DNA of 64,000 bases. It comes from Sandarakinorhabdus sp. AAP62. GTDB lineage: Bacteria > Pseudomonadota > Alphaproteobacteria > Sphingomonadales > Sphingomonadaceae. The notes beneath the pieces were generated by a model. The model was given only the letters and a program-made list of their open reading frames with translations, did no database searches and was not told the DNA's origin. Below, in pieces: positions 44,394-53,285 of this stretch (its first letter is position 1; each line of letters starts with the position of its first letter). Position numbers and translations under genes: made by a program. The stretch spans positions 96,958 through 160,957 of the forward strand of contig NZ_ANFY01000010.1 in assembly GCF_000331225.1 (NCBI RefSeq). Reading direction: 5' to 3'.

Positions 44394-46225
44394 TGCGGGC
44401 CTTCTTCGGTGCTGCACACGGCCACGCCGAGTGGGGGCAGGGTGATCGCCAGCGTGCCGGGGGCGGCGGCGCTGGCCGGGCAGCTGCCGTAACGGCTGGC
44501 CCAGCGGCTGGCGGCGGGATCGATCATCACGTTGGCCGCCAAGGGTGCGGCGCTGGTGTTCATCACCACCAGCGTCTCGCCGGGCTGGCCGGGGATGCGG
44601 CGGGCAAAGGCGAACAGGCCGGGCGCGTCACCGGCGGCGCGGACTTCGGTCAGGCCGTGGCGCAGCCGTGGATCGCCGCGGCGCACCGCGATCATCGCCT
44701 TCAGCGCGCGATAGAAGGGGTGGGCGGGATCATAGCTGTCCACATCATGGCCGGCGCTGGTGCCCAGCCGCATCATGGCGCGATAGTCCGGCACCTGGCT
44801 GGCAAACAGGGGCTGGCGGGCGAGCTGATCATTGCCGGTGCCGACAAAGCCCTGCTCATCGCCGGCATACAGCGTCGGCACCCCGCGCGCGAACAGCAGC
44901 AGCGCATGGGCGAGCAGGGTGCGCTGGCCCAGTTCGGCCGTGCTGATCTGCGGGTTGGCGCGGCGCACGAACCAGGCAAAACGGCCGCCATCATGATTGC
45001 TGATGAAGCTGGCGTTGCGGCCGGCGGTGGCCGCGCCGCCGGGATAGAGCACATCATCGGCAAACAGCCGTGCCAGCACCGAGGTGGGCGCCTGCCCGGC
45101 GATGGCCTCCATCGCGGCATTCTTCAGGGCGAAATCCAGCACATTGTCCATGCCGGTGTTGATGCTGTTGCGCGCCAGCCGGCCGACATCCACCTCGTCG
45201 ATCGATACTTCGCCGAAAATGTGGAAATTCGGGATGCCCGCCGCCCTGGCGCGCGCCATGATCCCCGGCACGAAGCGTTGCCAGAATTCCGGGTTCACAT
45301 GCTGGGCAGTGTCGACGCGATAGCCGTCGATGCCGAGCCGGTCGATCCAGTCGCCATAGATCTGGATCATGCCGTCCAACACGCGCGGATGTTCGGTCGC
45401 CAGATCATCCAGGCTGACGAAATCGCCGGACTGGCTGGATTCGCCCCGGTAAACCGTCTCGCCGCGATTATGGTAATGGATCGGATCATTGAGCCAGGCC
45501 GGCGTCTTGCTGCGCTCCTCGCCGGCCGGGATGAACGGCGTGTAGGCGAAATCCGGCCGGGTCAGCTTCGCCCAATTCTCTGCAGTCGTGTCCTTTTCGC
45601 CGGCAAAGCCCGCGTTGATCGGGGTACCATTCACGCCGCCCTTGCGGCTGAACGGATAGTCGGCGCGGCTGCGGTAGGGGCAGGGCTGGCCCACGCATTC
45701 GCGATACTGAATCACGTCGGCAGTGTGGTTGGTAACGATGTCGAGATAGACTTTCAGCCCCCGCGCATGGGCCGCATCAACCAGCCGTTTCAGATCGTCA
45801 TTGCTGCCCAGATGCGGATCGACGCTGGTGAAATCGGTGATCCAGTACCCATGATAGCCCGCCGATTCCTGGCCCGGCCCGCCCTGCACCGGCTTGTTCC
45901 GGAACACCGGCGCCAGCCAGATCGCAGTGGCGCCCAGGCCCTGGATATAGTCCAGCTTCTGCAGCACCCCGGCCAGATCGCCGCCGTTGAAGAAGGCCTT
46001 TGACGTGGGATCAAACCCGGTCTGCAGGCGGCCGCCCACCAGCCCGCCGCGATCATTCTTCACGTCACCATTGGCGAAACGGTCGGGCAGCAGGAAATAG
46101 ATCACCTCGTCCTGCGGCGGCCGCGCGCGCACGGCAGCCAGCGTCGCGGGATCTGCGACGGGCGCCGGTGCCGCCGCCAGGGATGTGGCGGCCAGCAGGC
46201 CAAACAGGGCAGCAGCAACACGCAT
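44390..46225 (-). CDS. Secreted GH13 alpha-amylase
   Basis: A 611-residue GH13 enzyme with a signal peptide (ending near SLAAA). The catalytic blocks are IDGYRVDTAQHVN (nucleophile Asp), NFHIFGEVSIDEVD (acid/base Glu) and FISNHDGGRFAWF (Asp). The N-terminal VIYFLLPDRFANGDVKNDRGG matches alpha-amylases with an early Ca-type domain. It probably cuts starch or glycogen at the cell surface or in the periplasm for the TonB receptor. It overlaps the halogenase stop (TGATG). Confidence 0.91.
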   Translation of the reverse strand: MRVAAALFGLLAATSLAAAPAPVADPATLAAVRARPPQDEVIYFLLPDRFANGDVKNDRGGLVGGRLQTGFDPTSKAFFNGGDLAGVLQKLDYIQGLGATAIWLAPVFRNKPVQGGPGQESAGYHGYWITDFTSVDPHLGSNDDLKRLVDAAHARGLKVYLDIVTNHTADVIQYRECVGQPCPYRSRADYPFSRKGGVNGTPINAGFAGEKDTTAENWAKLTRPDFAYTPFIPAGEERSKTPAWLNDPIHYHNRGETVYRGESSQSGDFVSLDDLATEHPRVLDGMIQIYGDWIDRLGIDGYRVDTAQHVNPEFWQRFVPGIMARARAAGIPNFHIFGEVSIDEVDVGRLARNSINTGMDNVLDFALKNAAMEAIAGQAPTSVLARLFADDVLYPGGAATAGRNASFISNHDGGRFAWFVRRANPQISTAELGQRTLLAHALLLFARGVPTLYAGDEQGFVGTGNDQLARQPLFASQVPDYRAMMRLGTSAGHDVDSYDPAHPFYRALKAMIAVRRGDPRLRHGLTEVRAAGDAPGLFAFARRIPGQPGETLVVMNTSAAPLAANVMIDPAASRWASRYGSCPASAAAPGTLAITLPPLGVAVCSTEEGPQ

Positions 46226-47727
46226 CAGGCGGCCTTTCGCGGGGCGGGGCAGTGGCGGGCAAGGAAATCGGCGTGGCCGGGCAGCGCCGTCACGGCGCCG
46301 CTGATGGCACGATCAATGAGGCCCAGGAAGCCGCCAAGATCGCCCGCCGACAATCCGTCAGCCAACGGATGGTGTGTGGCCGGCGTCAGGCCCTGGCCGA
46401 TCATCACCTGGCTCCAGGCGAGGTCGGTGAACAATTCGTCGTGATCGCGGCGGATGCGCCCGGTGGCGGCAAACAGCGCCATGCGCTCCGCCAGTTCCGG
46501 CGGAACGGCCATGGCAGCGGCGGCGCGCCAGAACGGATCGGGGCGCTGGTTGGCCTTGTAGTGCAGGATGATGAAATCGCGGATCCATTCCATCTCGCGC
46601 GCCGCCTCGCGATTGGCTTCGGCGGCCAGCACCGCCATGCCGGCAGGTTCGCCGGGCAACAGGCCCAGCAGCCGGGCGATGCCGGACTGGATGAGGTGGA
46701 TGGAGGTTGATTCCAGCGGCTCCAGAAAGCCCGCCGCCAGCCCGAGCGCATAGCAGTTGCCGATCCACACCCTGTCCCGCCGGCCCGCCTGGAATGCCAG
46801 GGTGCGCGGTTCCGCCAGCGGCTCGCCATCCAGATTGCGCATCAGGATGGCGGTGGCCTCGTCCTCGCTCATGTGCGCGCTGGAAAACACATGGCCGTTG
46901 CCGATGCGGTGCTGCAGCGGGATGCGCCACTGCCAGCCGGCCGGCCGCGCCGTGGCGCGTGTGTAGGGCGTGAAATCGCCACCATTGGCGCACGGCACCG
47001 CCACCGCCCGGTCACACGGCAGCCAGTGCGACCAGTCGTGCCAGCCACTGCCCAGCGCCTCGCCGATCAGCAGGCTGCGAAACCCGCTGCAATCGACGAA
47101 CAGATCGCCAGCGATCCGGCGGCCATCGTCCAGCACAAGGGTGGTGATCGTCTCGCCTTCCCGCTCCACCCGGGCGATGCGGCCTTCCACCCGCACCACC
47201 CCGCGCGCTTCGGCACGGCGGCGCAGATAGGCGGCATAAAGCCCGGCATCGAAATGATAGGCCCACACCAGCGGCGGCAAGGTGGCATCGCCAGCAAGGC
47301 GGTCGAATCGATGGGCGCGCGCGGCGCGTTCGTTCAGGCTGTAATGGCCAAAGTCCCGGGCTTGTCCCTCGGCACGGGCACGCGCCCACCAATGGTGAAA
47401 TGGCACCAGGCCCAGTGCGCGGCCAACTTCACCGAAATTGTGCATGTAACGCTGGCCGGGCTGCCACCAATCGACAAACTCGATGCCCAGCTTGAAGCTG
47501 CCCTGGGTCGCAGCCAGGAACTCATTCTCGTCGATCCCCAGCCCGGCATTGAACAGCCGGATCTGCGGGATGGTCGCCTCGCCCACGCCCACCGTGCCGA
47601 TGGCATCGGATTCCACCAGCGTGATCTGCCAGCCGCGTTCGAGAAAGCGCGTGGCCGCGGCTGCCGTCATCCAGCCGGCGGTGCCGCCACCGGCGATGAC
47701 AAGCTGGCGAAGAGGGGCAGGTGACAT
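46225..47727 (-). CDS. Flavin-dependent tryptophan-halogenase homologue, copy 1
   Basis: A 500-residue flavin-dependent halogenase-type protein. It keeps the FAD motif IAGGGTAGWMTAAAA, the catalytic-Lys block GSFKLGIEFVDWW, the WxWxIP motif (GWQWRIPLQHRIGNG) and the catalytic Glu-Ser in FLEPLESTSIHLI. All known catalytic residues are thus intact. The substrate is unknown; no peptide or polyketide synthesis genes are near. It lies between the TonB receptor (67-base gap) and the amylase, within the same transcript by position. Similar pairs of receptor and halogenase are known from other sphingomonads and xanthomonads but are not explained. Confidence 0.9.
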   Translation of the reverse strand: MSPAPLRQLVIAGGGTAGWMTAAAATRFLERGWQITLVESDAIGTVGVGEATIPQIRLFNAGLGIDENEFLAATQGSFKLGIEFVDWWQPGQRYMHNFGEVGRALGLVPFHHWWARARAEGQARDFGHYSLNERAARAHRFDRLAGDATLPPLVWAYHFDAGLYAAYLRRRAEARGVVRVEGRIARVEREGETITTLVLDDGRRIAGDLFVDCSGFRSLLIGEALGSGWHDWSHWLPCDRAVAVPCANGGDFTPYTRATARPAGWQWRIPLQHRIGNGHVFSSAHMSEDEATAILMRNLDGEPLAEPRTLAFQAGRRDRVWIGNCYALGLAAGFLEPLESTSIHLIQSGIARLLGLLPGEPAGMAVLAAEANREAAREMEWIRDFIILHYKANQRPDPFWRAAAAMAVPPELAERMALFAATGRIRRDHDELFTDLAWSQVMIGQGLTPATHHPLADGLSAGDLGGFLGLIDRAISGAVTALPGHADFLARHCPAPRKAA

Positions 47728-47794
47728 GAAATTTGCTCCGCCAGAAGGTGGCTGGCGGCAGGATGGTCCCGCCGCCAGCCGCGTTCAAGCCGGA

Positions 47795-50539
47795 TCAGTA
47801 CCGCCAGTTGAAACCGAGCAGGAAGCGCCGACCGAAATTCTGATAGTCGATGATTTCCTGCGGACGACCGGGGTTGAACGTGACGAACGGCTCGTTGGTC
47901 AGGTTCTGGGCCTGGGCCAGCAGGGTCAGCCCCTTCAGGCTGCCGCCCTGGATTTCATAGCTGATCTGGGTATCGAGGATCAGCTCGCCATCAGCCCGGC
48001 GGCGCTGGTTGCCGCCGCCAAAGCCGCGCAGTTCGCCCAGGAACGAAGACCGGGTGCGCATCGAGGCACGCGCCGAGAAGCCGCCCTTTTCATAATAGCC
48101 GGTCAGGTTGGTGACCCAACGCGAATAGCCGGGCAGATCATCCGGGCTGGCCCCCGGCGACGGTGCGACCTTGCTCTTGGTCCAGGCCGCCGAGCCGTTG
48201 ATGCCAAAGCCATCGAGTGCCGGCGTCAGCACGCTGAACGGCAGCTGGCCCGACAGTTCGGCACCATAAAGCTGCCCGCCGTTGCCGTTGATCCACTGGG
48301 TGACAAAGCCCTGACGGGTCAGCGGTTCGGGCACCCCGGCCGGCAGCGGGAAGCCAGCGAAGTTGAACGGCTGCGCCACTTCGAAGATGTAGCTCTTCAG
48401 ATCCTTGTAGTAGCCGGCCAGCGCGATGTAGCCCTTGCCGCCGAAGTATTTTTCCACCGAAAGGTCGATGGCATTGGCGCGCCACGGCCGCAGCTGCGCG
48501 TTGCCGCCGCTGCCGCCCCACGGGGTCACGCCCGGGGTCTGGCCCAGCTGCGGATTGAAGTTGAAGTTCACGGCGGCGCGCATGTCGTCGAGCCGCGGAC
48601 GGGCGAGCTGGCGGGCCACGCCAAGGCGCACCACCCAGTCTTCGGGCAGACGCAGCGACAGGTTGGCCGAAGGCAGCACGTCCGTATATTTGGCGCCATC
48701 GGTTCGCAGCGAGGAAATCACGCTGGTGCCATTGCCGCTGGAGACCAGCGCGGTCGAGCTTTGATCGACATGCACGACCTGCAGGCCGATGTTGCCGGTC
48801 AATTTGGCATCACCGATGTCGGCGTTGATCTTGCCCATCACCCAGCCGGTGTAGACCTTCTCGCGCACCGTCCAGCCCTTGGTGTTCACATCGGCATTGG
48901 GGTTGCGCACGAGATTGTAGATGCCGCTGTTGAGCAGGGCCAACGGATCATAGCTGATCATCGGGCCAAGGCCGAGGAAGGTCAGGTTGGTCGGGGCCAG
49001 CCGCAGATCGGTTGGCACGGCGACGCTGGTCAGGCCGTCCGTGTTGCCCTTCAGGCCCAGGAAGAATTCGTCGGGCGTCAGCTGCTTTTCACGGTTGGTG
49101 AAGTTGGCACCGGCCTGGATGGCGCTGATCGGGCCGTCCAGCTTGCGTTCCACCTGGGCGCGGAAGGCATAGAGTTCGTCGGAGACCTGGCGATCATTGT
49201 AATAGCCGTCCTGGCCATTGATGATCGGCTGGCCGCCGGGGTTGGCAACATCGCCGCCCCAACCCTGCGGGCTGGTCAGGCGGATCTGGTTATAGTCACC
49301 ATAATTCAGGGTCGGCCGGAACGTGGCGCCCCGGTCGGTCATGGTGAAGCCCAGATTGTCGGTGGCGCCCACGGCATTGCGGCCGGTGCCGGCATAGGTT
49401 TCCAGCACCAGTTCCGACCGGTCGATGCGGCTGTAGCTGACATCACCGATCAGCTGCCAATCATCATTTTCCCACTTCAGGTTGATGCCGCCCGAATAGA
49501 GATCGGCGTCCTTCTTGTTGAGATCGTTGCGGACAACGCCCTTGACGCCGTTGAAGGTGCCGCCGGTGACCAGGCCATCGGCGGTCTGGAAACCGGGCTG
49601 CAGCTGGGCAGCGGACCAGAACAGCGGCAGCTCGATGCCGCGCAGCACCTGGTCTTCCTTGAACTTGCTGTAATAGCCGTCAAAGGCGATGGTCAGGTCT
49701 TCAGCCGGCTTGAATTCGAGGGCGCCGGTGACGCCGGTGCGCTGCAGGCGCACGCTGTCCACATAGGATTTGGAACCACCGATGACCACGTTCGAGGCGT
49801 TGGCATTGGGATAGCCCCAGGCGTTGAAGCGCTCGGTCTGGGTCGGGCTGTCGATATGGCTGATGCCCAGCAGCACGCCCACCTTGCCGTCGGCGAACTG
49901 GTCGACATAAAGCGCGCTGCCGCGCCAGCCGAACTGCTTGGAATCGGTGTTGAGCCGGCCATTGTCGGTATATTCATAGCGCGCGCCAACCGAGATCACC
50001 TGCTTGCCGTAAGACAGCGGGCGGATGGTCTGCAGATCGACGGTGCCCGAAAGGCCCTGCGCCACCAGGCTGGCGTCTGGCGTCTTGTAGACCAGCACCT
50101 GGTTGATGACTTCGGCCGGATACTGGTCGAATTCGACCGAGCGGTTGTCGCCGTTGGTGACCTGTTCGCGGCCATTCAGGAGCGTGGACGAGAAGTCCGG
50201 CGCGAAGCCGCGAATGGAGATGACCTGCGAACGCCCGTTCAGGCGCTGCGTGGTCAGGCCGGGCAGGCGGGCGATGGCATCGGCAATCGAGTTGTCGGGC
50301 AGGCGGCCGATGTCTTCGGCGCTCACCGATTCGATGATCCGGTCGCTGTTCAGCTTGTTGTCGAGCGCTGCCTGCAACGAACGGCGATAACCGGTGACGA
50401 CGATGGTTTCGGCATCGGCGTCAACCTCGGCGGTGGCCGTCTGTTGCGGCGCAGCGGTTTGCGCCAGCGCCGGACCGGCAAGAAGCAGCAACGGGCTGGC
50501 TGTGCCAACCAGAAGTGCGGAGCGAGCATTCATTCGCAT
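47795..50539 (-). CDS. TonB-dependent receptor for an oligosaccharide (probably maltodextrin)
   Basis: A 914-residue outer-membrane receptor. The N terminus carries a signal peptide (MRMNARSALLVGTASPLLLLAGPALAQ) and a plug domain with ETIVVTGYRRSLQAAL (TonB-box-like region), DIGRLPDNSIADAIARLPG and ISIRGFAPDFSSTLLNGREQV. The rest is barrel with a C-terminal aromatic end (FGRRFLLGFNWRY). ATG 50539 has GGGGG upstream; a second ATG is two codons later. It is the first gene of the long minus-strand run, divergent from a LacI-type regulator. The sugar is inferred from the adjacent glucosidases. Confidence 0.92.
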   Translation of the reverse strand: MRMNARSALLVGTASPLLLLAGPALAQTAAPQQTATAEVDADAETIVVTGYRRSLQAALDNKLNSDRIIESVSAEDIGRLPDNSIADAIARLPGLTTQRLNGRSQVISIRGFAPDFSSTLLNGREQVTNGDNRSVEFDQYPAEVINQVLVYKTPDASLVAQGLSGTVDLQTIRPLSYGKQVISVGARYEYTDNGRLNTDSKQFGWRGSALYVDQFADGKVGVLLGISHIDSPTQTERFNAWGYPNANASNVVIGGSKSYVDSVRLQRTGVTGALEFKPAEDLTIAFDGYYSKFKEDQVLRGIELPLFWSAAQLQPGFQTADGLVTGGTFNGVKGVVRNDLNKKDADLYSGGINLKWENDDWQLIGDVSYSRIDRSELVLETYAGTGRNAVGATDNLGFTMTDRGATFRPTLNYGDYNQIRLTSPQGWGGDVANPGGQPIINGQDGYYNDRQVSDELYAFRAQVERKLDGPISAIQAGANFTNREKQLTPDEFFLGLKGNTDGLTSVAVPTDLRLAPTNLTFLGLGPMISYDPLALLNSGIYNLVRNPNADVNTKGWTVREKVYTGWVMGKINADIGDAKLTGNIGLQVVHVDQSSTALVSSGNGTSVISSLRTDGAKYTDVLPSANLSLRLPEDWVVRLGVARQLARPRLDDMRAAVNFNFNPQLGQTPGVTPWGGSGGNAQLRPWRANAIDLSVEKYFGGKGYIALAGYYKDLKSYIFEVAQPFNFAGFPLPAGVPEPLTRQGFVTQWINGNGGQLYGAELSGQLPFSVLTPALDGFGINGSAAWTKSKVAPSPGASPDDLPGYSRWVTNLTGYYEKGGFSARASMRTRSSFLGELRGFGGGNQRRRADGELILDTQISYEIQGGSLKGLTLLAQAQNLTNEPFVTFNPGRPQEIIDYQNFGRRFLLGFNWRY

Positions 50540-50660
50540 GACAATCCCCCAAAATATGGCCGCCTCGCCTTTGTTTGTTCCCCGGTCGGGGGGCGGCAGT
50601 GTGGCGGGCCATTTGTGACGGATGGGACACGGACGGTGCAATATGGCCGCAGCCACGGAC

Positions 50661-50675
50661 ATACGTATTCACGTG
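50661..50675. promoter_or_regulatory. Candidate LacI-type operator in the TonB receptor/regulator intergenic region
   Basis: The perfect palindrome ATACGTAT (50661-50668) is followed by TCACGTG, in an AT-rich patch of an otherwise GC-rich 221-base divergent region. The word ACGTATTC (50663-50670) recurs at 56246-56253, in the other divergent promoter of the locus. Size and place fit an operator of the adjacent LacI-type protein. Binding is not shown. Confidence 0.5.
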
Positions 50676-50760
50676 TCATAATTGTCACGCTATCGTCTCG
50701 CGCAGGCACATCAGCGCCAGACAAACCGGCCGTGTGCGAATGGGGAGCAGCAAAAGCGCA

Positions 50761-51774
50761 ATGCGGCGCGTCACGTCTTTTGACATTGCGGCCCTTGCCG
50801 GCGTCTCGCAGCCAACGGTTTCGCGAGCCTTGTCGGGCAATGCCTCGGTCTCTGCCGATACCCGCGCCCGCGTCTTTGCCGCCGCCGAAGCGCTCAACTA
50901 CAAGGTCGACAAGAACGCTTCGAACCTGCGCCGCCAGGCCACCCGCACGCTGGCCCTGCTGTTCTTTGAAGACCCGGCGCCCGGCGAGACGCAGATCAAT
51001 CCCTTCTTCCTGTCGATGCTGGGTTCGATCACCAAGGCCTGCGCTGCCAATGGTTATGACCTGCTGATCAGTTTCCAGCAGCTTTCCGGCAACTGGCACA
51101 TGGATTACGAGGATGCGCGCAAGGCCGATGGGCTGATCCTGCTGGGCTATGGCAATTATCTCGAATATCTGCCGCGCCTTGAAAAGCTGGTGGAGCAGGG
51201 CACGCATTTCGTGCGCTGGGGCAGTCTGCGGCCCGGTCTGCTGGGCACCACCATCGGCAGCGACAATCTGGGGGGCGGTTTCGCGGCCACACGTCACCTG
51301 ATCGAGCGCGGCCGCCGCCGCATCGCCTTCATCGGCACGGCCAACGAGGGTGCGCCGGAATTTCTCGACCGCAGCGAAGGCTGGCGGCAGGCGCTGGCCG
51401 AAGCCGGGCTGGCCGCTGATCCCGCCCTGATGCGCGCTGGCCACAGCAGCGAGGACGATGGCTATGTCGCCACCCGCAGCCTGGTCCTGGCCGATGCGGC
51501 CTTTGATGCGATCTTCTGCGCCAGCGATCTGATTGCGCTGGGCGCCATGCGGGCATTGGCCGATGCCGGCCGCCGCGTGCCGCTTGATGTGGCGGTGGTC
51601 GGCTTTGATGATCAGCCGGCGGCCAGCCTGACCAGCCCGCCGCTCACCACTGTCGCCCAGGATGCCCGCCAGGCTGGCGAAACGCTGGTGAACACCCTGC
51701 TGGCCCTGCTGCGCGACGAAACGCCGGTGCCGCAGGCGCTACCCGTGCGGCTGGTGGTACGCGGATCGAGCTAA
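50761..51774 (+). CDS. LacI-family transcriptional regulator
   Basis: A 337-residue LacI/GalR-type regulator. The N-terminal helix-turn-helix is clear (TSFDIAALAGVSQPTVSRALSG), followed by a periplasmic-binding-like ligand domain (HLIERGRRRIAFIGTANEG, ICASDLIALGAMRAL, VGFDDQPAASLTSPPLTTV). The ATG at 50761 gives MRRVTSFDIAAL, the usual LacI start; ATG 50740 is the alternative. It is divergent from the TonB receptor and convergent with halogenase 2, so it probably controls both runs. The inducer may be maltose or another glucan product. Confidence 0.92.
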   Translation: MRRVTSFDIAALAGVSQPTVSRALSGNASVSADTRARVFAAAEALNYKVDKNASNLRRQATRTLALLFFEDPAPGETQINPFFLSMLGSITKACAANGYDLLISFQQLSGNWHMDYEDARKADGLILLGYGNYLEYLPRLEKLVEQGTHFVRWGSLRPGLLGTTIGSDNLGGGFAATRHLIERGRRRIAFIGTANEGAPEFLDRSEGWRQALAEAGLAADPALMRAGHSSEDDGYVATRSLVLADAAFDAIFCASDLIALGAMRALADAGRRVPLDVAVVGFDDQPAASLTSPPLTTVAQDARQAGETLVNTLLALLRDETPVPQALPVRLVVRGSS

Positions 51775-53285
51775 GCTGCGCAGTACCGCGCGATAAAGGC
51801 GGCATGGCTGGGCATTTCTGCCGCCGCCTCGCGCATCACCCGCGCCAGCCCGCTCAGCAGGCGCGGCGCATCCACCTGTGCGGCGCGGCTGTCCACCAGC
51901 GGGTCATAACGATCGGGCAGGTTGCACTGGCCGATGTGCACGGCAAGCCAGCTGGCGTTGAGGAACAGCTCCGGCCCGTCGGACACCAGCCGCGCGAAAC
52001 GGCGGAAATGCTCCATCTTGTGCTGAAGGCTGTCGGGGATCGGCATCGCCGCGCACTGCCGCCACATCGGTTCATCGCGGCTGTTCAGATGATAGTGCAG
52101 GATCAGGAAATCGCGGATTCGTTCCCACTCGGTGGCCGTCACCTTGTTGAACTCGTCGCGCACCAGCGCGTCCATGCCGCGCGTTGGCCACAGCGCCAGC
52201 AGCCGCATGATCCCCGATTGCACCAGGTGCAGCGAGGTCGATTCCAGCGGCTCCATGAAGCCCGCCGCCAGCCCGATGGCGACGACATTGTGTGACCAGG
52301 CCTGCGCGCGCCGGCCGGTGGTGAAGCGAAGCAGCCGCGGATCGGCCAGCGCCGGGCCATCGAGGTTGGCCAGCAATAGCGCAGCCGCCTCGTCCTCACC
52401 CATGAAGGCCGATGAAAACACATGGCCATTGCCGATGCGATGTTGCAGCGGAATGCGCCACTGCCAGCCAGCGCCGTGCGCGGTGGAGCGCGTGTAGGGC
52501 GTGAACCCCTCGCCGTCCGTCCCGTTCGCATGGCCGCACGGCACCGCCAGCGCCCGATCACAGGGCAGCCAGTGGGTCCAGTCGATGAACGGCGTTGCCA
52601 GCGTTTCGGCAATCAGCAGGCCGCGGAAGCCGGAGCAATCGATCCAGAATTCGGCCTCCACCTGTCGGCCATCGGCCAGCGTGATGTGGGTGATGTTGCC
52701 GCTCTCGCCATCCCGCGCCACGCCGGTGATGCGGCCTTCGTGGCGGGTGACGCCCAGCCCTTCCGCCAGCCGCCGCAATGCCTGCGCATAGAGGCCGGCA
52801 TCGAAATGATAGGCGTAATCGAAGGTGGATTGCACCAGCCGGCGATCCTGCGCCGGCGGGGCAAAGCGATTGGCCTTGGCTGCCACCCACGCCATCGAAA
52901 AATCATCCAGCGGCGTCTGATCGCCCGCCAGGCGCTGTTTCAGCCACCAATGGTGCATCGGCACGGAATCGAAATCGGCGCCATAGGTGCCGAACGGGTG
53001 GAAATAGCGATGGCCGGCCCGGCCCCAGCCGACGAATTCGATGCCGAGCTTGAAACTGCCTTGCGTCGCCTTCACGAATTCGGCCTCGTTCAGGCCCAGC
53101 AGCTGGTTGAACAGCTTGATCGGCGGGATGGTCGCCTCGCCCACGCCCACCGTTCCGATCTCTTCGGATTCGACCAGCGCGATCTCCACCCCGGCCGGCA
53201 ATTGGCGGGCCAGCGCGGCGGCCGTCATCCAGCCGGCAGAACCGCCGCCAACGATGCACACGCGCCGCACATTGTCGTCCCTCAC
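51771..53285 (-). CDS. Flavin-dependent tryptophan-halogenase homologue, copy 2
   Basis: A 504-residue homologue of copy 1. Catalytic elements are again intact: IVGGGSAGWMTAAALA, GSFKLGIEFVGW, GWQWRIPLQHRIGNG and FMEPLESTSLHLV. It differs clearly from copy 1 in the middle and C-terminal parts. The GTG start at 53285 overlaps the stop of the antiporter gene (GTGA). Its stop overlaps the LacI stop by 4 bases. Together with the symporter and antiporter it forms the second minus-strand run of the locus. Substrate unknown. Confidence 0.89.
   Translation of the reverse strand: MRDDNVRRVCIVGGGSAGWMTAAALARQLPAGVEIALVESEEIGTVGVGEATIPPIKLFNQLLGLNEAEFVKATQGSFKLGIEFVGWGRAGHRYFHPFGTYGADFDSVPMHHWWLKQRLAGDQTPLDDFSMAWVAAKANRFAPPAQDRRLVQSTFDYAYHFDAGLYAQALRRLAEGLGVTRHEGRITGVARDGESGNITHITLADGRQVEAEFWIDCSGFRGLLIAETLATPFIDWTHWLPCDRALAVPCGHANGTDGEGFTPYTRSTAHGAGWQWRIPLQHRIGNGHVFSSAFMGEDEAAALLLANLDGPALADPRLLRFTTGRRAQAWSHNVVAIGLAAGFMEPLESTSLHLVQSGIMRLLALWPTRGMDALVRDEFNKVTATEWERIRDFLILHYHLNSRDEPMWRQCAAMPIPDSLQHKMEHFRRFARLVSDGPELFLNASWLAVHIGQCNLPDRYDPLVDSRAAQVDAPRLLSGLARVMREAAAEMPSHAAFIARYCAA

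Noticed and set aside
47483..51067. Plus-strand open frame of about 1,190 codons
   Set aside because: Antisense to the TonB receptor and halogenase 1. No motif, composition of a shadow frame; its end crosses the LacI gene in another frame.
46225..53285. Halogenases taken as part of a secondary-metabolite cluster
   Set aside because: No synthetase, ketosynthase, prenyltransferase or dedicated resistance gene is nearby; the neighbours are glucan hydrolases, transporters and a receptor.
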